Below are positions 8,513 to 17,453 of a stretch of DNA of 64,000 nucleotides, in pieces. The notes beneath the pieces were generated by a model, which saw nothing but the letters and a program-made list of their open reading frames with translations, had not been told where the DNA came from and did not search any database. This DNA is from Chryseobacterium cucumeris (GTDB taxonomy: Bacteria > Bacteroidota > Bacteroidia > Flavobacteriales > Weeksellaceae): positions 4,402,001-4,466,000 of the forward strand of contig NZ_CP068760.1 in NCBI RefSeq assembly GCF_016775705.1, given 5' to 3'. Positions within the stretch are counted from its first letter, which is position 1. Each line of letters opens with the position of its first letter. Both the position numbers and the translations under genes were made by a program.

Positions 8513-10903
8513 ATGCACATGAAAAGGACCTTTTATTTTTTGGCAGGCAGCTCACTTATTTGTTCGTCATCACTTCTGAAAGCGCAGAAAATTATCCCCG
8601 AAAAAAGAACGGTAAAAGACATAGAGTCCATTCAGGTACAGGGAAAAACAAATTATAACGCTGCCAATATTTCAAGAAAAAAACTGGATTTCATTCAATC
8701 CAATACACTGGGAGAAACATTGAGTAAAATTCCCGGAATTCAAAATTCGGGATATGGACCGAATTCCGGAGCTCCCGTTATCAGAAGCTTAAGCGGAAAC
8801 CGGGTAAAAATATTGGAAAACGGAATGGCAGTGAATGATCTTTCGGGAATAAGCCCGGATTTTAATACGGATATCGAAATGAACAGTGTTCAGAATATCA
8901 CTGTTTACAAAAATTCTGCATCGGTTTTGTATGGTGGAAAAGCTATTGGAGGAGCTGTAGATATTGAAACAGATTATATTGCCAGACAGCTTCCGGAAAA
9001 AAAGATAAATTTCAAAGGACTCCTAGAGGGAGGCAGTAATAGTGGTCAGAAACAGGCTTTTTCAGCCAGAGGAATTATTGCTAAAAACTGGGTCTGGACG
9101 GTTGGAGCATCCAATCAGAAGCAGGAAATAGTCAGAATTCCGGGAAAATCAAAAGACGGTAGATGTTATGATCCTGAGCTTGTAGGTTTCAACAGTATTT
9201 TACAGTCACTTTGCCAGATCAATGTAGATTCCAGACGTGTCCTGAACAAGAGCCTTTTTCCTTATATCAGCCAGTTTGCCAAAGATCATATGATAGAGTA
9301 TGAGCTTTCGGAAGATGATCTGTATACATTCAGTTCCACGTATTACAATCCTGCTGACGGTAAATATCATCCCAACCCGAAAAACGATTTGTATGTTCCT
9401 GGTCAGGATGCCGTGAAAGACCGATATAAAAGTGAAGTAAACGGAATCAAAGATTATGTGGAAACAAAAGATGGTGAGATCCCCAACAGTCATTCGGAAA
9501 GCAATTCATTTTATGTAGGCACCAGTTATATCGGAAAATCATTGTATGCAGGAGGCGCGTATCAGAATTCTTACTCCTATTTTGGGGTTCCGGGATATGC
9601 AATCCCTAAAATCCCCAAACATAGCCATGGAAAACCACAACCCAAAATAGAATATAGTCCCATCAACATCAGAAGCCTATCTCATAAAGCCATGTTTGAA
9701 TCCGGTTACAAGTTTACCCATTCTCCGATTTCAAGCATCAAACTGAATTATATGGGGGTATTTTCAAAAAATGCTGAACTTCTGGATCGGTACCGTGCCA
9801 ATCAGTTTACTGTAAATCAACACAATGGACGCCTGGAAATCAACCAGCAGAAATTACAATTTCTTACCGGAACTACGGGGCTTGAAATACAATACAGAGA
9901 TATGGAAGGCACCGGAGGCCAGAGATACTTACCCAATAATATAAGCCGTGAAATTGGAATCTTTACCATGCAGCACCTTGATTTTAATTTTCTTCAACTG
10001 GATCTTGGGTACAGAAACGATCATGTACAACGCAGGGCAGAAGCAGATAACAAGTATGTCAGAAGCCGCGGACTTTCCGGAGGAAAACTCAGTGACAGAG
10101 ATTTCACTCTTCATCAGTTCCATAGTTCCGCTCAATGGACTCTCTTTAAAAAAGGGTATCTGAAAGTACAATACAATCACTCGGAAAGGGCACCGGAGGT
10201 GAATGAGCTTTATTCAGGAAACAATCATTTTGCGATCCTGACAGAAGAAAATGGTGATGATACACTGGATAAGGAAACAGCCAATACCGTTGAAATCGGG
10301 ACCGGAGTTAATCTGAAGAACCTGCGGGTATCTGCCAGCTGGTATCATACTTCTTATAAAAACTATATTTATCTTGCCCACACCGGAATTTCCAGAGAAG
10401 TTTTTCTGGTAAAAGAATGGCGCTCCGATGATACGGAAATCAATGGAATTGAAGCGGAAGCTGCTTATAAAGCAGATCTCGGAAAAGCAGGAAAGTGGGA
10501 GATAGGCGGATATTATGATCTGGTACGAAATATAAGCGTTGCCGACAGCTCCATAAGAAAATGGAGTGATGGCGATTATATGCCCAACATGCCTACCAGC
10601 CGTTTCGGATTCAATCTGGAAGGAACACTGCAGAACTTCAGCGTGAATCTCAGCTTAGACCATTACTTACAGCAAAAATATTTAGGTAAAAATATTAATC
10701 CTGAACTTCCGATGCCTGCATTTTCACTGCTGAATGCCCGTTTTTCTTATAAGGACAGCAGTCTGGGTTTAGGTGATCTCGAATATTATATCATAGGAAA
10801 CAATCTGCTGAATGCTGAGTCCCGACTTCAGAACTCTCAGTTAAAATTCCTCAGTCCGCTTCCCGGAATTAATATTTCCGTCGGTGTGAAAATCACCATA
10901 TAA
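8513..10903 (+). CDS. TonB-dependent outer-membrane receptor, ZnuD-like
   Basis: A 796-residue outer-membrane transporter with signal peptide. Residues about 40-160 are the plug domain ('GETLSKIPGIQNSGYGPNSG', 'IRSLSGNRVKILENGMAVND', 'ASVLYGGKAIGGAVDIE') and the rest is a 22-strand-type barrel. The plug motif 'SGNRVKxLxxG...DLSGxSPD' is shared with the zinc receptor ZnuD of Neisseria, and the protein has a cysteine pair (about 222/236) and a His-containing loop 'IPKHSHGKPQPK'. It lacks the N-terminal carboxypeptidase-regulatory domain of SusC-type receptors, which also fits metal uptake. Zinc specificity is moderately supported; haem or another metal is possible. ATG at 8519 is an alternative start two codons in. 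The promoter carries a palindrome consistent with metal-dependent repression. Confidence 0.82.
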   Translation: MHMKRTFYFLAGSSLICSSSLLKAQKIIPEKRTVKDIESIQVQGKTNYNAANISRKKLDFIQSNTLGETLSKIPGIQNSGYGPNSGAPVIRSLSGNRVKILENGMAVNDLSGISPDFNTDIEMNSVQNITVYKNSASVLYGGKAIGGAVDIETDYIARQLPEKKINFKGLLEGGSNSGQKQAFSARGIIAKNWVWTVGASNQKQEIVRIPGKSKDGRCYDPELVGFNSILQSLCQINVDSRRVLNKSLFPYISQFAKDHMIEYELSEDDLYTFSSTYYNPADGKYHPNPKNDLYVPGQDAVKDRYKSEVNGIKDYVETKDGEIPNSHSESNSFYVGTSYIGKSLYAGGAYQNSYSYFGVPGYAIPKIPKHSHGKPQPKIEYSPINIRSLSHKAMFESGYKFTHSPISSIKLNYMGVFSKNAELLDRYRANQFTVNQHNGRLEINQQKLQFLTGTTGLEIQYRDMEGTGGQRYLPNNISREIGIFTMQHLDFNFLQLDLGYRNDHVQRRAEADNKYVRSRGLSGGKLSDRDFTLHQFHSSAQWTLFKKGYLKVQYNHSERAPEVNELYSGNNHFAILTEENGDDTLDKETANTVEIGTGVNLKNLRVSASWYHTSYKNYIYLAHTGISREVFLVKEWRSDDTEINGIEAEAAYKADLGKAGKWEIGGYYDLVRNISVADSSIRKWSDGDYMPNMPTSRFGFNLEGTLQNFSVNLSLDHYLQQKYLGKNINPELPMPAFSLLNARFSYKDSSLGLGDLEYYIIGNNLLNAESRLQNSQLKFLSPLPGINISVGVKITI

Positions 10904-10915
10904 ATCAATCTGTTT

Positions 10916-10954
10916 TCTGCAGTTATTATTACTTAATAGCTGCAGATTTTTTTT
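10916..10954 (+). terminator. Intrinsic terminator after the ZnuD-like gene
   Basis: Stem TCTGCAG (10916-10922) / CTGCAGA (10940-10946) around a 17-base AT-rich loop, followed by eight T (10947-10954). Confidence 0.75.
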
Positions 10955-11078
10955 AGGTTATCCATGTAAAACCACCTTTTAGGATACAGACTATTTCTGG
11001 TAGTTTTTATACAAAAATTAATCAAAAAAAAAAGAAGGAAAAAATTTTAATACGACGAGTTTTGTCGCTGTGCGCCAG

Positions 11079-11086
11079 TACCTTTG
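11079..11086 (+). promoter_or_regulatory. -7 promoter element of the BspA-type gene
   Basis: TACCTTTG matches TAnnTTTG. No TTG lies at the usual distance upstream, so the -33 half is weak. The leader from here to the ATG at 11169 is about 80 bases, long for this genome, and could hold a control element that I cannot define. Confidence 0.5.
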
Positions 11087-11168
11087 TATCAGAGATAAGA
11101 TAAAGAATCCCGGGAAATTAATTGTCTTACCCAAACCAATTTTAACCTTAAAACAACTTTTTTAAATT

Positions 11169-12662
11169 ATGTGTAAAAAACAACTAATAATCATTTTTCT
11201 CCTTTTATTTTGCATTTCCTATGCGCAGAATGAATTTACTACCATCTGGAAACCCAATGCAAACGGCGTCATTGATCATTCAATAAGATTCGGCGGCACA
11301 GGAACCGATTACACCATTTACTGGCACGAAGTAGGATATCCTGAGCATAACGGGATGTTTGATTATGTAAACTCCAGCAGCAGTGAGCCTTTACTTATAT
11401 ATTTTGGGCCATCATTCCATCCAGATCCTCTGCAGGCCACTTACGAATTAAAAGTATCCAGCGGTAACGGATCATTTTACGGATTCAGGGCCAATACCGA
11501 CATCATTCCTCCGGGTGGAAATCAGGAACTCATAGAACTCAGCCAGTGGGGAAATACGACATGGCTTCAGCAATTCGACAGAGCATTCGCCAACTGTCCC
11601 AATCTTAACGTAACGGCTGCAGATACTCCTGATTTGACACAGATAACCAGTTTATCACAAATGTTCCTTAACTGTTCATCTTTGACAGGCCATACTTCAT
11701 TTTCTTACTGGAATCCATTCCGTATTACGGACATGAGCGGTATGTTCAGCGGAGCGACGCTGTTTAATCAGAATATCGGAAACTGGGATACGGCAAAAGT
11801 AACGAATTTCAGCAGCATGTTTTCTTCTGCATCTTCTTTCAATCAGGATATTTCTGCCTGGAATACGATATCCGGAACTGACTTTTCCTCTATGTTTGCA
11901 GATGCCATAGCTTTCAACCAGCCATTAAATTCATGGAATACAGAAAATGCAACTAATTTCCGCTATACATTCTATAATGCGGCAGCATTTAATCAGCCTC
12001 TTGATAACTGGAACACAGGTAAAGTGACAGATTTTGAGCATATGTTTGAAAATGCAGTATCGTTCAATCAGCCCATCGGAAACTGGGATGTAAGTAAGGC
12101 TGATTATTTCGCCGGATTTAATATGTTTGCAGGTGCTTCACGTTTTGATCAGGATATTTCTTCGTGGAATATCAAGCTTCAAAACTTCAGCTGGAATACA
12201 ATCTATTTCGGATTAAAAAATGCAGGCTTATCATGTACGAATTACAGCAATTTTCTCATCGCTCTGAATAATAATCCTACCTGGGCGAGCTCAACAATAA
12301 CGTCCGGAACTATAGATGCAACAGGATTGGTTTATTCTACACCGCAAGCGATGCTGGCCAGAGCCCAGCTGATCAGCAAAGGGTTTAATATTATAGGAGA
12401 TTCCTATATTTCAGGTTGTTTTCTGTCAACAAGAGAAGCTTCCCCAAAAACAAAAACTTCCGCTTATCCTAATCCAACGACAGGAGTGATCAACGTGGAA
12501 TCCTCAGTAGATGAAAATGTTTATTTATATGATAATAACGGTAACCTCATTAAAAATATATTGTTCAGAAAAGGGAAAAACACCGTCGATCTGACTGAAT
12601 ATCCTTCAGGAGACTATATCTTTAAAGGTGATACTTTTTTCCATAAAATCACCAAGCAATAG
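11169..12662 (+). CDS. BspA-family (DUF285) repeat surface protein with T9SS sorting domain
   Basis: A 497-residue exported protein. Signal peptide ends near 'LLFCISYAQ'. Residues about 150-330 hold seven or so copies of the DUF285 repeat of 24-27 residues, core 'MFxxAxxFNQxIxxWNTxxVTxFxxMF', a lectin-like or leucine-rich-repeat-related solenoid known from BspA-type adhesins. The final 75 residues ('AYPNPTTGVINVES ... GDYIFKG') are a type A T9SS C-terminal sorting domain, so the protein should cross the outer membrane by the gliding-associated T9SS and be released or anchored on the surface. Its ligand is unknown. It stands alone with its own promoter and a strong terminator. Confidence 0.88.
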   Translation: MCKKQLIIIFLLLFCISYAQNEFTTIWKPNANGVIDHSIRFGGTGTDYTIYWHEVGYPEHNGMFDYVNSSSSEPLLIYFGPSFHPDPLQATYELKVSSGNGSFYGFRANTDIIPPGGNQELIELSQWGNTTWLQQFDRAFANCPNLNVTAADTPDLTQITSLSQMFLNCSSLTGHTSFSYWNPFRITDMSGMFSGATLFNQNIGNWDTAKVTNFSSMFSSASSFNQDISAWNTISGTDFSSMFADAIAFNQPLNSWNTENATNFRYTFYNAAAFNQPLDNWNTGKVTDFEHMFENAVSFNQPIGNWDVSKADYFAGFNMFAGASRFDQDISSWNIKLQNFSWNTIYFGLKNAGLSCTNYSNFLIALNNNPTWASSTITSGTIDATGLVYSTPQAMLARAQLISKGFNIIGDSYISGCFLSTREASPKTKTSAYPNPTTGVINVESSVDENVYLYDNNGNLIKNILFRKGKNTVDLTEYPSGDYIFKGDTFFHKITKQ

Positions 12663-12695
12663 TAGAACAGCCGAAAGGTTAGCTATTTAAACCCT

Positions 12696-12721
12696 GCTCC
12701 AAAATCTGCGGATTTTGGAGC
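12696..12721 (+). terminator. Intrinsic terminator after the BspA-type gene
   Basis: Perfect 11-bp stem GCTCCAAAATC (12696-12706) / GATTTTGGAGC (12711-12721) with a TGCG loop, followed by a T-rich stretch. Confidence 0.8.
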
Positions 12722-12759
12722 TTTATGGTTTTCCTCATTTTATATATAAATAACTGTGT

Positions 12760-12767
12760 TATATTTG
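12760..12767 (+). promoter_or_regulatory. -7 promoter element (TATATTTG) of the SHOCT-like protein gene
   Basis: TATATTTG is a full match to TAnnTTTG, 62 bases before the ATG at 12830. The -33 element is only a T-run. Confidence 0.5.
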
Positions 12768-12829
12768 TGTACACTGGAATAATCAACTGCAAACTAAGAA
12801 TTGAATTTCCAATATACAAAATAACAATT

Positions 12830-13537
12830 ATGAAAAAAACAATTACTTTTTTTACTATTCTCTTATCGATAGTAAATATTCAAGCTCAGGAAAATATTGA
12901 TTTATTGACCTACGAAAACACACAGGATATTAATTTCTTCAACACTATTAAAAACGGTGCTCAGGTTAAGGAATATATAACAACGAGTAAAAATAGTGTG
13001 AAGGTAGGTGATACTTTAATATTAGGATCTCCAACTTCTGAAGAGCTGAATACAAGGACTTATTCAGGAAGTTATGGAAATAAAGCAAGAGGAGGGATTT
13101 CACAATCAAGAAGTACTTCCAAAAAGACTTATGACTTTGTACAAATGGGAAGACCGGCTGGATTTGGAAGTATTATGTCTGCTATGGGTGGTGAAGCACA
13201 AAATATGGCAGATATCAGCTTAAAAAATACTAAAGTGATTGTCAGAGAAATAAAAACTTATCATAGAGGCAGCAAAAATAAGCCTTTGTACGTAGTTATG
13301 GTTTTGGGAGAAATAAATGACAGAGCTTTTGGAATCAATAAATATTTAAGCGTGATGGATACGGAGCTAGGGATTGAATCTGGTGAAATTCTTTTAAAAA
13401 ATAGAAAAATGACCAGAGAAGAAGCGATTGCAAAATTAAAAGAAGCAAAAGAACTCGTGGAAATTGATATGATGAGCAAGGAGAAGTTTGAAGAATTGAA
13501 AAAAGAACTTGCTCCGATTATTAACAATAATAACTAA
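12830..13537 (+). CDS. Secreted protein of unknown function with SHOCT-like C-terminus
   Basis: A 235-residue protein. The first 20 residues (MKKTITFFTILLSIVNIQAQ) are a signal peptide; this Met is chosen over the longer open frame because it alone begins an export signal. The central region is rich in Gly, Ser and Lys ('GSYGNKARGGISQSRSTSKK') with no motif I recognise. The last 40 residues ('MTREEAIAKLKEAKELVEIDMMS', 'EKFEELKKEL') resemble the SHOCT module, a short C-terminal helix pair often found in membrane or envelope proteins. It is followed after 22 bases by the HEAT-like gene and likely shares its transcript. Confidence 0.6.
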   Translation: MKKTITFFTILLSIVNIQAQENIDLLTYENTQDINFFNTIKNGAQVKEYITTSKNSVKVGDTLILGSPTSEELNTRTYSGSYGNKARGGISQSRSTSKKTYDFVQMGRPAGFGSIMSAMGGEAQNMADISLKNTKVIVREIKTYHRGSKNKPLYVVMVLGEINDRAFGINKYLSVMDTELGIESGEILLKNRKMTREEAIAKLKEAKELVEIDMMSKEKFEELKKELAPIINNNN

Positions 13538-13559
13538 GAATTACACTTGTATTGATAGT

Positions 13560-14171
13560 ATGGTCAGCAACTTCCCGGATATTTTAACGAACAAAAAGGA
13601 TAATGAAAAAAAGCCAGAATTTCGAAATGCACTGTTTAATTTAGACAAAAGCATTATCAACAATGACAATGTAGAACATCTGATTACTATTTACAACTCA
13701 GCAAAACAATTAGATATTCGAAATAAAATATTGAAATTGCTATATGATTTTAATTATCCATTATTGAAGGATTTTTTCCTGAATGCCTATAAGAAAGAGC
13801 GTTACCTGGATATGAAAATATATGCGTTACGCGGGCTTTCTCATTGTATTGAGGAGAAGGAAATTGCTCAGCTTTTAAAAAAATTTAACCTATCACTGGC
13901 TAAAAGACAGCAAACGACACCTTATAACTTTCAGGAGTACGAACTTTTAAAAGGAGGAAATGCTTTGCCGTACTTAGTTGAAAAATATGGTTATCCTTGT
14001 TTTACAGAAACATTAGAACAAGTAAACAGACAATACGATGCAATGCCTGATGTTTTTAAAGGGCATTATAGAATTGATGACAATGGAGATATCAAAATGC
14101 TGAAAAGCCCGGGAGAATCTAAGGCAATTATGGACAGATTCTGGGAAGAGGAGAGAAGCAAGCTAAAATAA
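13560..14171 (+). CDS. Hypothetical protein with HEAT-like helices
   Basis: A 203-residue protein with no signal peptide or membrane segment. The middle ('DNVEHLITIYNSAKQLDIRN', 'LLYDFNYPLLKDFFLNAYKK', 'MKIYALRGLSHCIEEKEIAQ') reads as paired amphipathic helices like HEAT or armadillo repeats; the C-terminus is charged. I do not recognise a named family. ATG at 13560 is preferred because the upstream extension overlaps the previous gene and looks unconserved. It probably follows the SHOCT-like gene in one operon and ends at the terminator at 14201-14230. Confidence 0.6.
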   Translation: MVSNFPDILTNKKDNEKKPEFRNALFNLDKSIINNDNVEHLITIYNSAKQLDIRNKILKLLYDFNYPLLKDFFLNAYKKERYLDMKIYALRGLSHCIEEKEIAQLLKKFNLSLAKRQQTTPYNFQEYELLKGGNALPYLVEKYGYPCFTETLEQVNRQYDAMPDVFKGHYRIDDNGDIKMLKSPGESKAIMDRFWEEERSKLK

Positions 14172-14200
14172 CTCATTTAAATTTTAAAAAAAGATTTATC

Positions 14201-14230
14201 AAATCATCCAAAACATAGGATGATTTTTTT
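14201..14230 (+). terminator. Intrinsic terminator after the HEAT-like gene
   Basis: Perfect 9-bp stem AAATCATCC (14201-14209) / GGATGATTT (14218-14226) with an 8-base loop and a T-run to 14230. Confidence 0.8.
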
Positions 14231-14266
14231 GTGATTTATTAACAATCCCATCATCAAAATAAACTT

Positions 14267-14274
14267 TATATTCG
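14267..14274 (+). promoter_or_regulatory. -7 promoter element (TATATTCG) of the DUF6624-like gene
   Basis: TATATTCG differs from TAnnTTTG by one base and is identical to the -7 element of the bacteriocin-like gene at 8015. It lies 93 bases before the start codon at 14367. Confidence 0.45.
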
Positions 14275-14366
14275 TAGCATAAATGGCTTTATAAAATTAT
14301 ATCAATTAAACTGAGCCTGAAAACAAAACGTAACCATCTAAAATCTAAGAATTAAATACAGAAAAA

Positions 14367-15326
14367 ATGAGAAACACTATTTATGCTTTGTTATTATTAT
14401 TTTTATTCACAGGCGCTAATGCTCAGGAATACTCAAAATTAATAATTGAAGCTGATCAATTATACAGGGCAAAAGATTATAAAATGTCTACTGATGTATA
14501 TGGTAAAGCTTTTAAAATCGAAAGCGAAAATCCAAGTCACTTATATAATGGCGCATGCTCATCTTCCTTGGCAGGAAATACAAAACAAGCATTCAAATGG
14601 CTGAACCTATCCATAGATAAAGGCTGGACCAATCTCAAGCACTTAAAATCTGATTCTGATTTGGATAATCTACATTCAAAAAAAGAATGGGGGAAAACAA
14701 TTGAAAAGCTAGAAAAGAAAATAGCGGTCATAGAAGCCAATTATGACAAACCATTGCAGGCTGAATTACTGGCAATTCTTGAGGAAGACCAAAAATATAG
14801 AATGCAAATGGATGAAACGCAAAAAAAATTCGGTCCGCAATCTAAGGAAATGAATGACCTTTGGAAAAAAACAATGCAGAAAGACTCGCTTAACCTGTTA
14901 AAAGTAAAAAAAATATTAGATGAAAAAGGCTGGGTGGGTAAAGACAAAGTAGGCGCACAGGCCAATAGTGCCTTATTTCTTGTGATTCAGCATTCAGATC
15001 TGGAAACGCAGAAAAAATATCTACCGATGATGAAAGAAGCTGTCACAAAAGGAAATGCCAGCGCAGGTTCTTTAGCGTTGTTAATTGACAGAATAGAAAT
15101 CCGGGAAGGCAGAAAACAAATATACGGAAGCCAGATAGGAATCAATCAAAGTAATAATACTTACTATGTTTTACCTTTACTAGATCCGGAAAATGTAGAT
15201 AAAAGAAGAACAGAAGTTGGCCTGGGTCCAATCTCTGACTACGTTAAAAACTGGAATTTAGCTTGGGACGTTGAAAAGTACAAAAAAGATTTACCTGAAT
15301 TAGAAAAATTAAATAAAAAGAATTAA
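14367..15326 (+). CDS. Secreted TPR protein with DUF6624-like C-terminal domain
   Basis: A 319-residue protein. Signal peptide MRNTIYALLLLFLFTGANAQ. Residues about 25-95 form one or two TPR-like units ('ADQLYRAKDYKMSTDVYGKA', 'NGACSSSLAGNTKQAFKWLN'). The C-terminal 170 residues match the DUF6624 pattern: 'EEDQKYR', 'KILDEKGWVGKDKVGAQANS', 'FLVIQHSDLETQKKYLPMM', 'LIDRIEIREGRKQIYGSQI' and 'DPENVDKRRTEVGLGPISDY'. The function of the domain is unknown. It has its own promoter element and a terminator hairpin, so it is probably monocistronic. Confidence 0.75.
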   Translation: MRNTIYALLLLFLFTGANAQEYSKLIIEADQLYRAKDYKMSTDVYGKAFKIESENPSHLYNGACSSSLAGNTKQAFKWLNLSIDKGWTNLKHLKSDSDLDNLHSKKEWGKTIEKLEKKIAVIEANYDKPLQAELLAILEEDQKYRMQMDETQKKFGPQSKEMNDLWKKTMQKDSLNLLKVKKILDEKGWVGKDKVGAQANSALFLVIQHSDLETQKKYLPMMKEAVTKGNASAGSLALLIDRIEIREGRKQIYGSQIGINQSNNTYYVLPLLDPENVDKRRTEVGLGPISDYVKNWNLAWDVEKYKKDLPELEKLNKKN

Positions 15327-15364
15327 ATCAATAGAAAAAACTTCTGATCACAGCAGTTTATAAT

Positions 15365-15403
15365 ATGGCGGATTAAGGGTGTTAAAATTCTTTAATCCGC
15401 CAT
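15365..15403 (+). terminator. Terminator-like hairpin after the DUF6624-like gene
   Basis: Perfect 12-bp stem ATGGCGGATTAA (15365-15376) / TTAATCCGCCAT (15392-15403) with a 15-base loop. The following stretch is T-rich but not a clean T-run. Confidence 0.6.
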
Positions 15404-15946
15404 TTCTAATTATTACAACCTTGAATAGAGTTGAGTATTACTTGAAAAACCCGATACAATAACCAAGAGAGCAAAGTAATGAAACCTAAGATGTTCTGTG
15501 AATCTTTGAAACCAGAATAATATACAATTTAACATAATATAAATTATAGGATTTTTATTATAAAAAAGAAATAGAGCATTTAGTGTCTGAGAATCCGGTA
15601 TTCTTAAACTTTTTCTACCCAATAGCTTTTAACGAATTCTCGGAACTCTTCTTTGTCGTAAACCTATCCGGAAAATCTCCGGCTTATCATCATCCAATTC
15701 TCTGAAATTTTCCCAAGGATAAAACAAAATGAAAAATCTTATTTCAGAGCTTTTTACAACTCCTCGTAAATATTTTTTCTCTATAAGCCGTACAGCTCTT
15801 CATAATATTCTGAATTTTCTCTAAGCGATGTAAAACTCAAGTTTCCATAATGTTCATTTACCCCTTAAAAATACGAAATCTTGTCCCATGACAGTTTTTA
15901 TTCTGTAAAAACAAAATACCTTTATCCTAACCAAAATAGTACTGAT
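15404..15946. other. Gene-poor stretch holding a decayed gene
   Basis: No intact gene. The left part (15410-15600) is AT-rich; an open frame of 69 codons on the minus strand has unstructured hydrophobic content and no start signals I trust. The right part carries the degraded minus-strand gene listed at 15604-15889. The VOC promoter must lie just before 15947, where TACCTTTA at 15917-15924 nearly matches a -7 element. Confidence 0.5.
15604..15889 (-). pseudogene. Decayed small gene with several frame breaks
   Basis: On the minus strand, codon-like sequence can be followed across three frames: MGQDFVFLRG, then after a shift NEHYGNLSFTSLRENSEYYE with ELYGL and a stop, then after another shift EKKYLRGVVKSSEIRFFILF and YPWEN, then ELDDDKPEIFRIG, and finally YDKEEFREFVKSYWVEKV with a stop at 15604-15606. 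Each piece has the charged, soluble composition of a real protein, and the pieces follow in order. This is best read as an inactivated gene of about 90 codons. The family is not recognised. Confidence 0.5.
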
Positions 15947-16342
15947 ATGAAACCTAAAATGATCTGGGCCAATCTGGCCGTAGCCGACCTTGAACGCACA
16001 CAGAAATTCTATACTGAACTGGGTTTCAGGGCCAATAATCCACATACATCCAATGAACTGGTAAGTTTTTTTATGGCTGGAAATGAATTCATTATTCACT
16101 TTTTCTTACAAACTGTTATTGAAAACAACCTGAAAAGTATGAAGTTTGGAGATCCCCACCACTCCAACGAAATCATATTTACCCTTTCTGCAGAAAATAA
16201 AACTCAGGTAGATGATTGGGCTGAAGAAGTTAAAAAAGCTGGCGGAACCATTGTTTCAGAGCCTGAGACTTTCGGAGAAAATTACTACGGTTTTGTATTT
16301 GCAGATCCGGATGGACATAAGTTTAATGTATTTTTTATGTAA
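15947..16342 (+). CDS. VOC (glyoxalase/bleomycin-resistance fold) family protein
   Basis: A 131-residue protein with the vicinal-oxygen-chelate fold: N-terminal 'MIWANLAVADLERTQKFYTELGF', middle 'HHSNEIIFTLSAENKTQVDD' and C-terminal 'GENYYGFVFADPDGHKFNVFF', where the last segment holds the usual 'DPDGHxxxV' end motif. Such proteins are metal-dependent lyases, dioxygenases or drug-binding proteins; the substrate cannot be told. ATG at 15947 starts the conserved first strand and is used instead of the longer open frame from 15881. Confidence 0.85.
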   Translation: MKPKMIWANLAVADLERTQKFYTELGFRANNPHTSNELVSFFMAGNEFIIHFFLQTVIENNLKSMKFGDPHHSNEIIFTLSAENKTQVDDWAEEVKKAGGTIVSEPETFGENYYGFVFADPDGHKFNVFFM

Positions 16343-16429
16343 CCCTTTACATAAACCAAATAATCAGGCTGAAATACAATTTGCCCGTATATCTCCTCTG
16401 TTTTCAGTCAGATAGCATAGTTACTGACT

Positions 16430-16470
16430 CGATAAACACGGCTTATTTGGACGGTTTTATCGCTTTTTTT
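16430..16470 (+). terminator. Probable terminator after the VOC gene
   Basis: Stem CGATAAA (16430-16436) / TTTATCG (16456-16462) around a 19-base loop, followed by seven T (16464-16470). Confidence 0.55.
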
Positions 16471-16610
16471 ATAATTGAATAATAATTAACACTTTGTATG
16501 ATTAAAAGGTTTAATTTTTATTTTAAACTTTTGAACTCAAGTGTTTAAAAATGATAGGTTTTATGACTTTATGGTTTTTGTACAGCTTACATACGTTTAC
16601 TATAAAAACA

Positions 16611-16646
16611 AAACCGGACACTTAAGTAATTTTAAATGTCCAGTTT
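16611..16646. terminator. Terminator of the YdcF-family gene (works on both strands)
   Basis: Arms AAACCGGACA (16611-16620) and TGTCCAGTTT (16637-16646) pair with one mismatch around a 16-base loop. T-rich runs follow on both strands; it lies just after the stop of the minus-strand YdcF gene. Confidence 0.65.
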
Positions 16647-16664
16647 TTATTCTAAGTGTATGTA

Positions 16665-17453
16665 CTACCCGTTCAATCCCAAACTGTTATACAGCTGCAC
16701 CTGCCATATTCCCAGTACTTCTTTAAGCATCACAAAAGTAAATGCTGCGTTATAGCTGTTAGGAAACCAGGTAATTTCCGTATCTATAAAATCTGAAGCT
16801 TGCGGAACAGGTTTTACTCCAAATGTCTGAAACAAAGCCACAGACCTTTTCATATGAAAACCGGAAGTTACCAGGTAGACATCAGAAGGAGCCATCTGTT
16901 TAAGGATCTTGCTGGAATATTTTGCATTTTCATAGGTATTCATACTTTTGTCTTCTTTGATGATATCAGCATCCGGAACCCCCATGTTTTTAAAATTTTC
17001 GCTGAAGAGTTCTGCTTCTCTTGTATGCCCTCTCCCCTTTCCTGAAATGACTATTTTACAAGGCAGATTATTTTTCCTGTATTCATGATACAGCTGATAA
17101 GCCGTCACCAGTCTGGAATAAGACAATGTATGCAGCTTTTCTGTATGGTTAAAATCTACAACGCCGCCACCCAATACAACGATAACAGGATTCTGAGAAG
17201 CCCCGTTTTTATTCGCAATAGTATTCACATAACTTTTCTGCAGATAGTCTGCGGTGAACTTTCCGAGAAAACCATTTCCTATAAAAATGATCATTAAAAC
17301 GGCAACAATGCCAATTCCTATCCGTAGGTTTTTACGTTTGTTTTTTCTTCTTAAAAGTGCAATGATAACCACTGCGAGAAATACTAAGAAATAAGGCTCT
17401 GTAAAAAGCTGGATTGTACGAAACAAAAGGTCTAATAAAAACTTCATCTTCAA
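16665..17453 (-). CDS. YdcF/ElyC (DUF218) family membrane protein
   Basis: A 262-residue inner-membrane protein. Two N-terminal hydrophobic helices (about 18-34 and 45-66) are followed by the DUF218 domain: 'NPVIVVLGGGV', 'SYSRLVTAYQLYHEYRKNN', 'CKIVISGKGRGHTREAELFS', 'EDKSMNTYENAKYSSKIL', 'VYLVTSGFHMKRSVALFQ'. ElyC and SanA members act in envelope and peptidoglycan or lipid-carrier maintenance, but the chemistry is not settled. Typical length. Met three codons in (17447) is an equally good start. It stands alone, transcribed away from the methyltransferase. Confidence 0.85.
   Translation of the reverse strand: MKMKFLLDLLFRTIQLFTEPYFLVFLAVVIIALLRRKNKRKNLRIGIGIVAVLMIIFIGNGFLGKFTADYLQKSYVNTIANKNGASQNPVIVVLGGGVVDFNHTEKLHTLSYSRLVTAYQLYHEYRKNNLPCKIVISGKGRGHTREAELFSENFKNMGVPDADIIKEDKSMNTYENAKYSSKILKQMAPSDVYLVTSGFHMKRSVALFQTFGVKPVPQASDFIDTEITWFPNSYNAAFTFVMLKEVLGIWQVQLYNSLGLNG

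Larger units (their letters stand above)
16343..16664. other. Intergenic region between convergent VOC and YdcF genes
   Basis: A 322-base gap containing two terminator-like hairpins (16430-16470 and 16611-16646) and AT-rich sequence between them. No convincing coding region: a 61-codon plus-strand open frame here covers the YdcF terminator and the end of the YdcF gene and has no protein-like character. Confidence 0.55.

Noticed and set aside
15413..15622. 69-codon hydrophobic open frame on the minus strand
   Set aside because: No start context and no protein-like pattern; it overlaps the end of the decayed gene at 15604.
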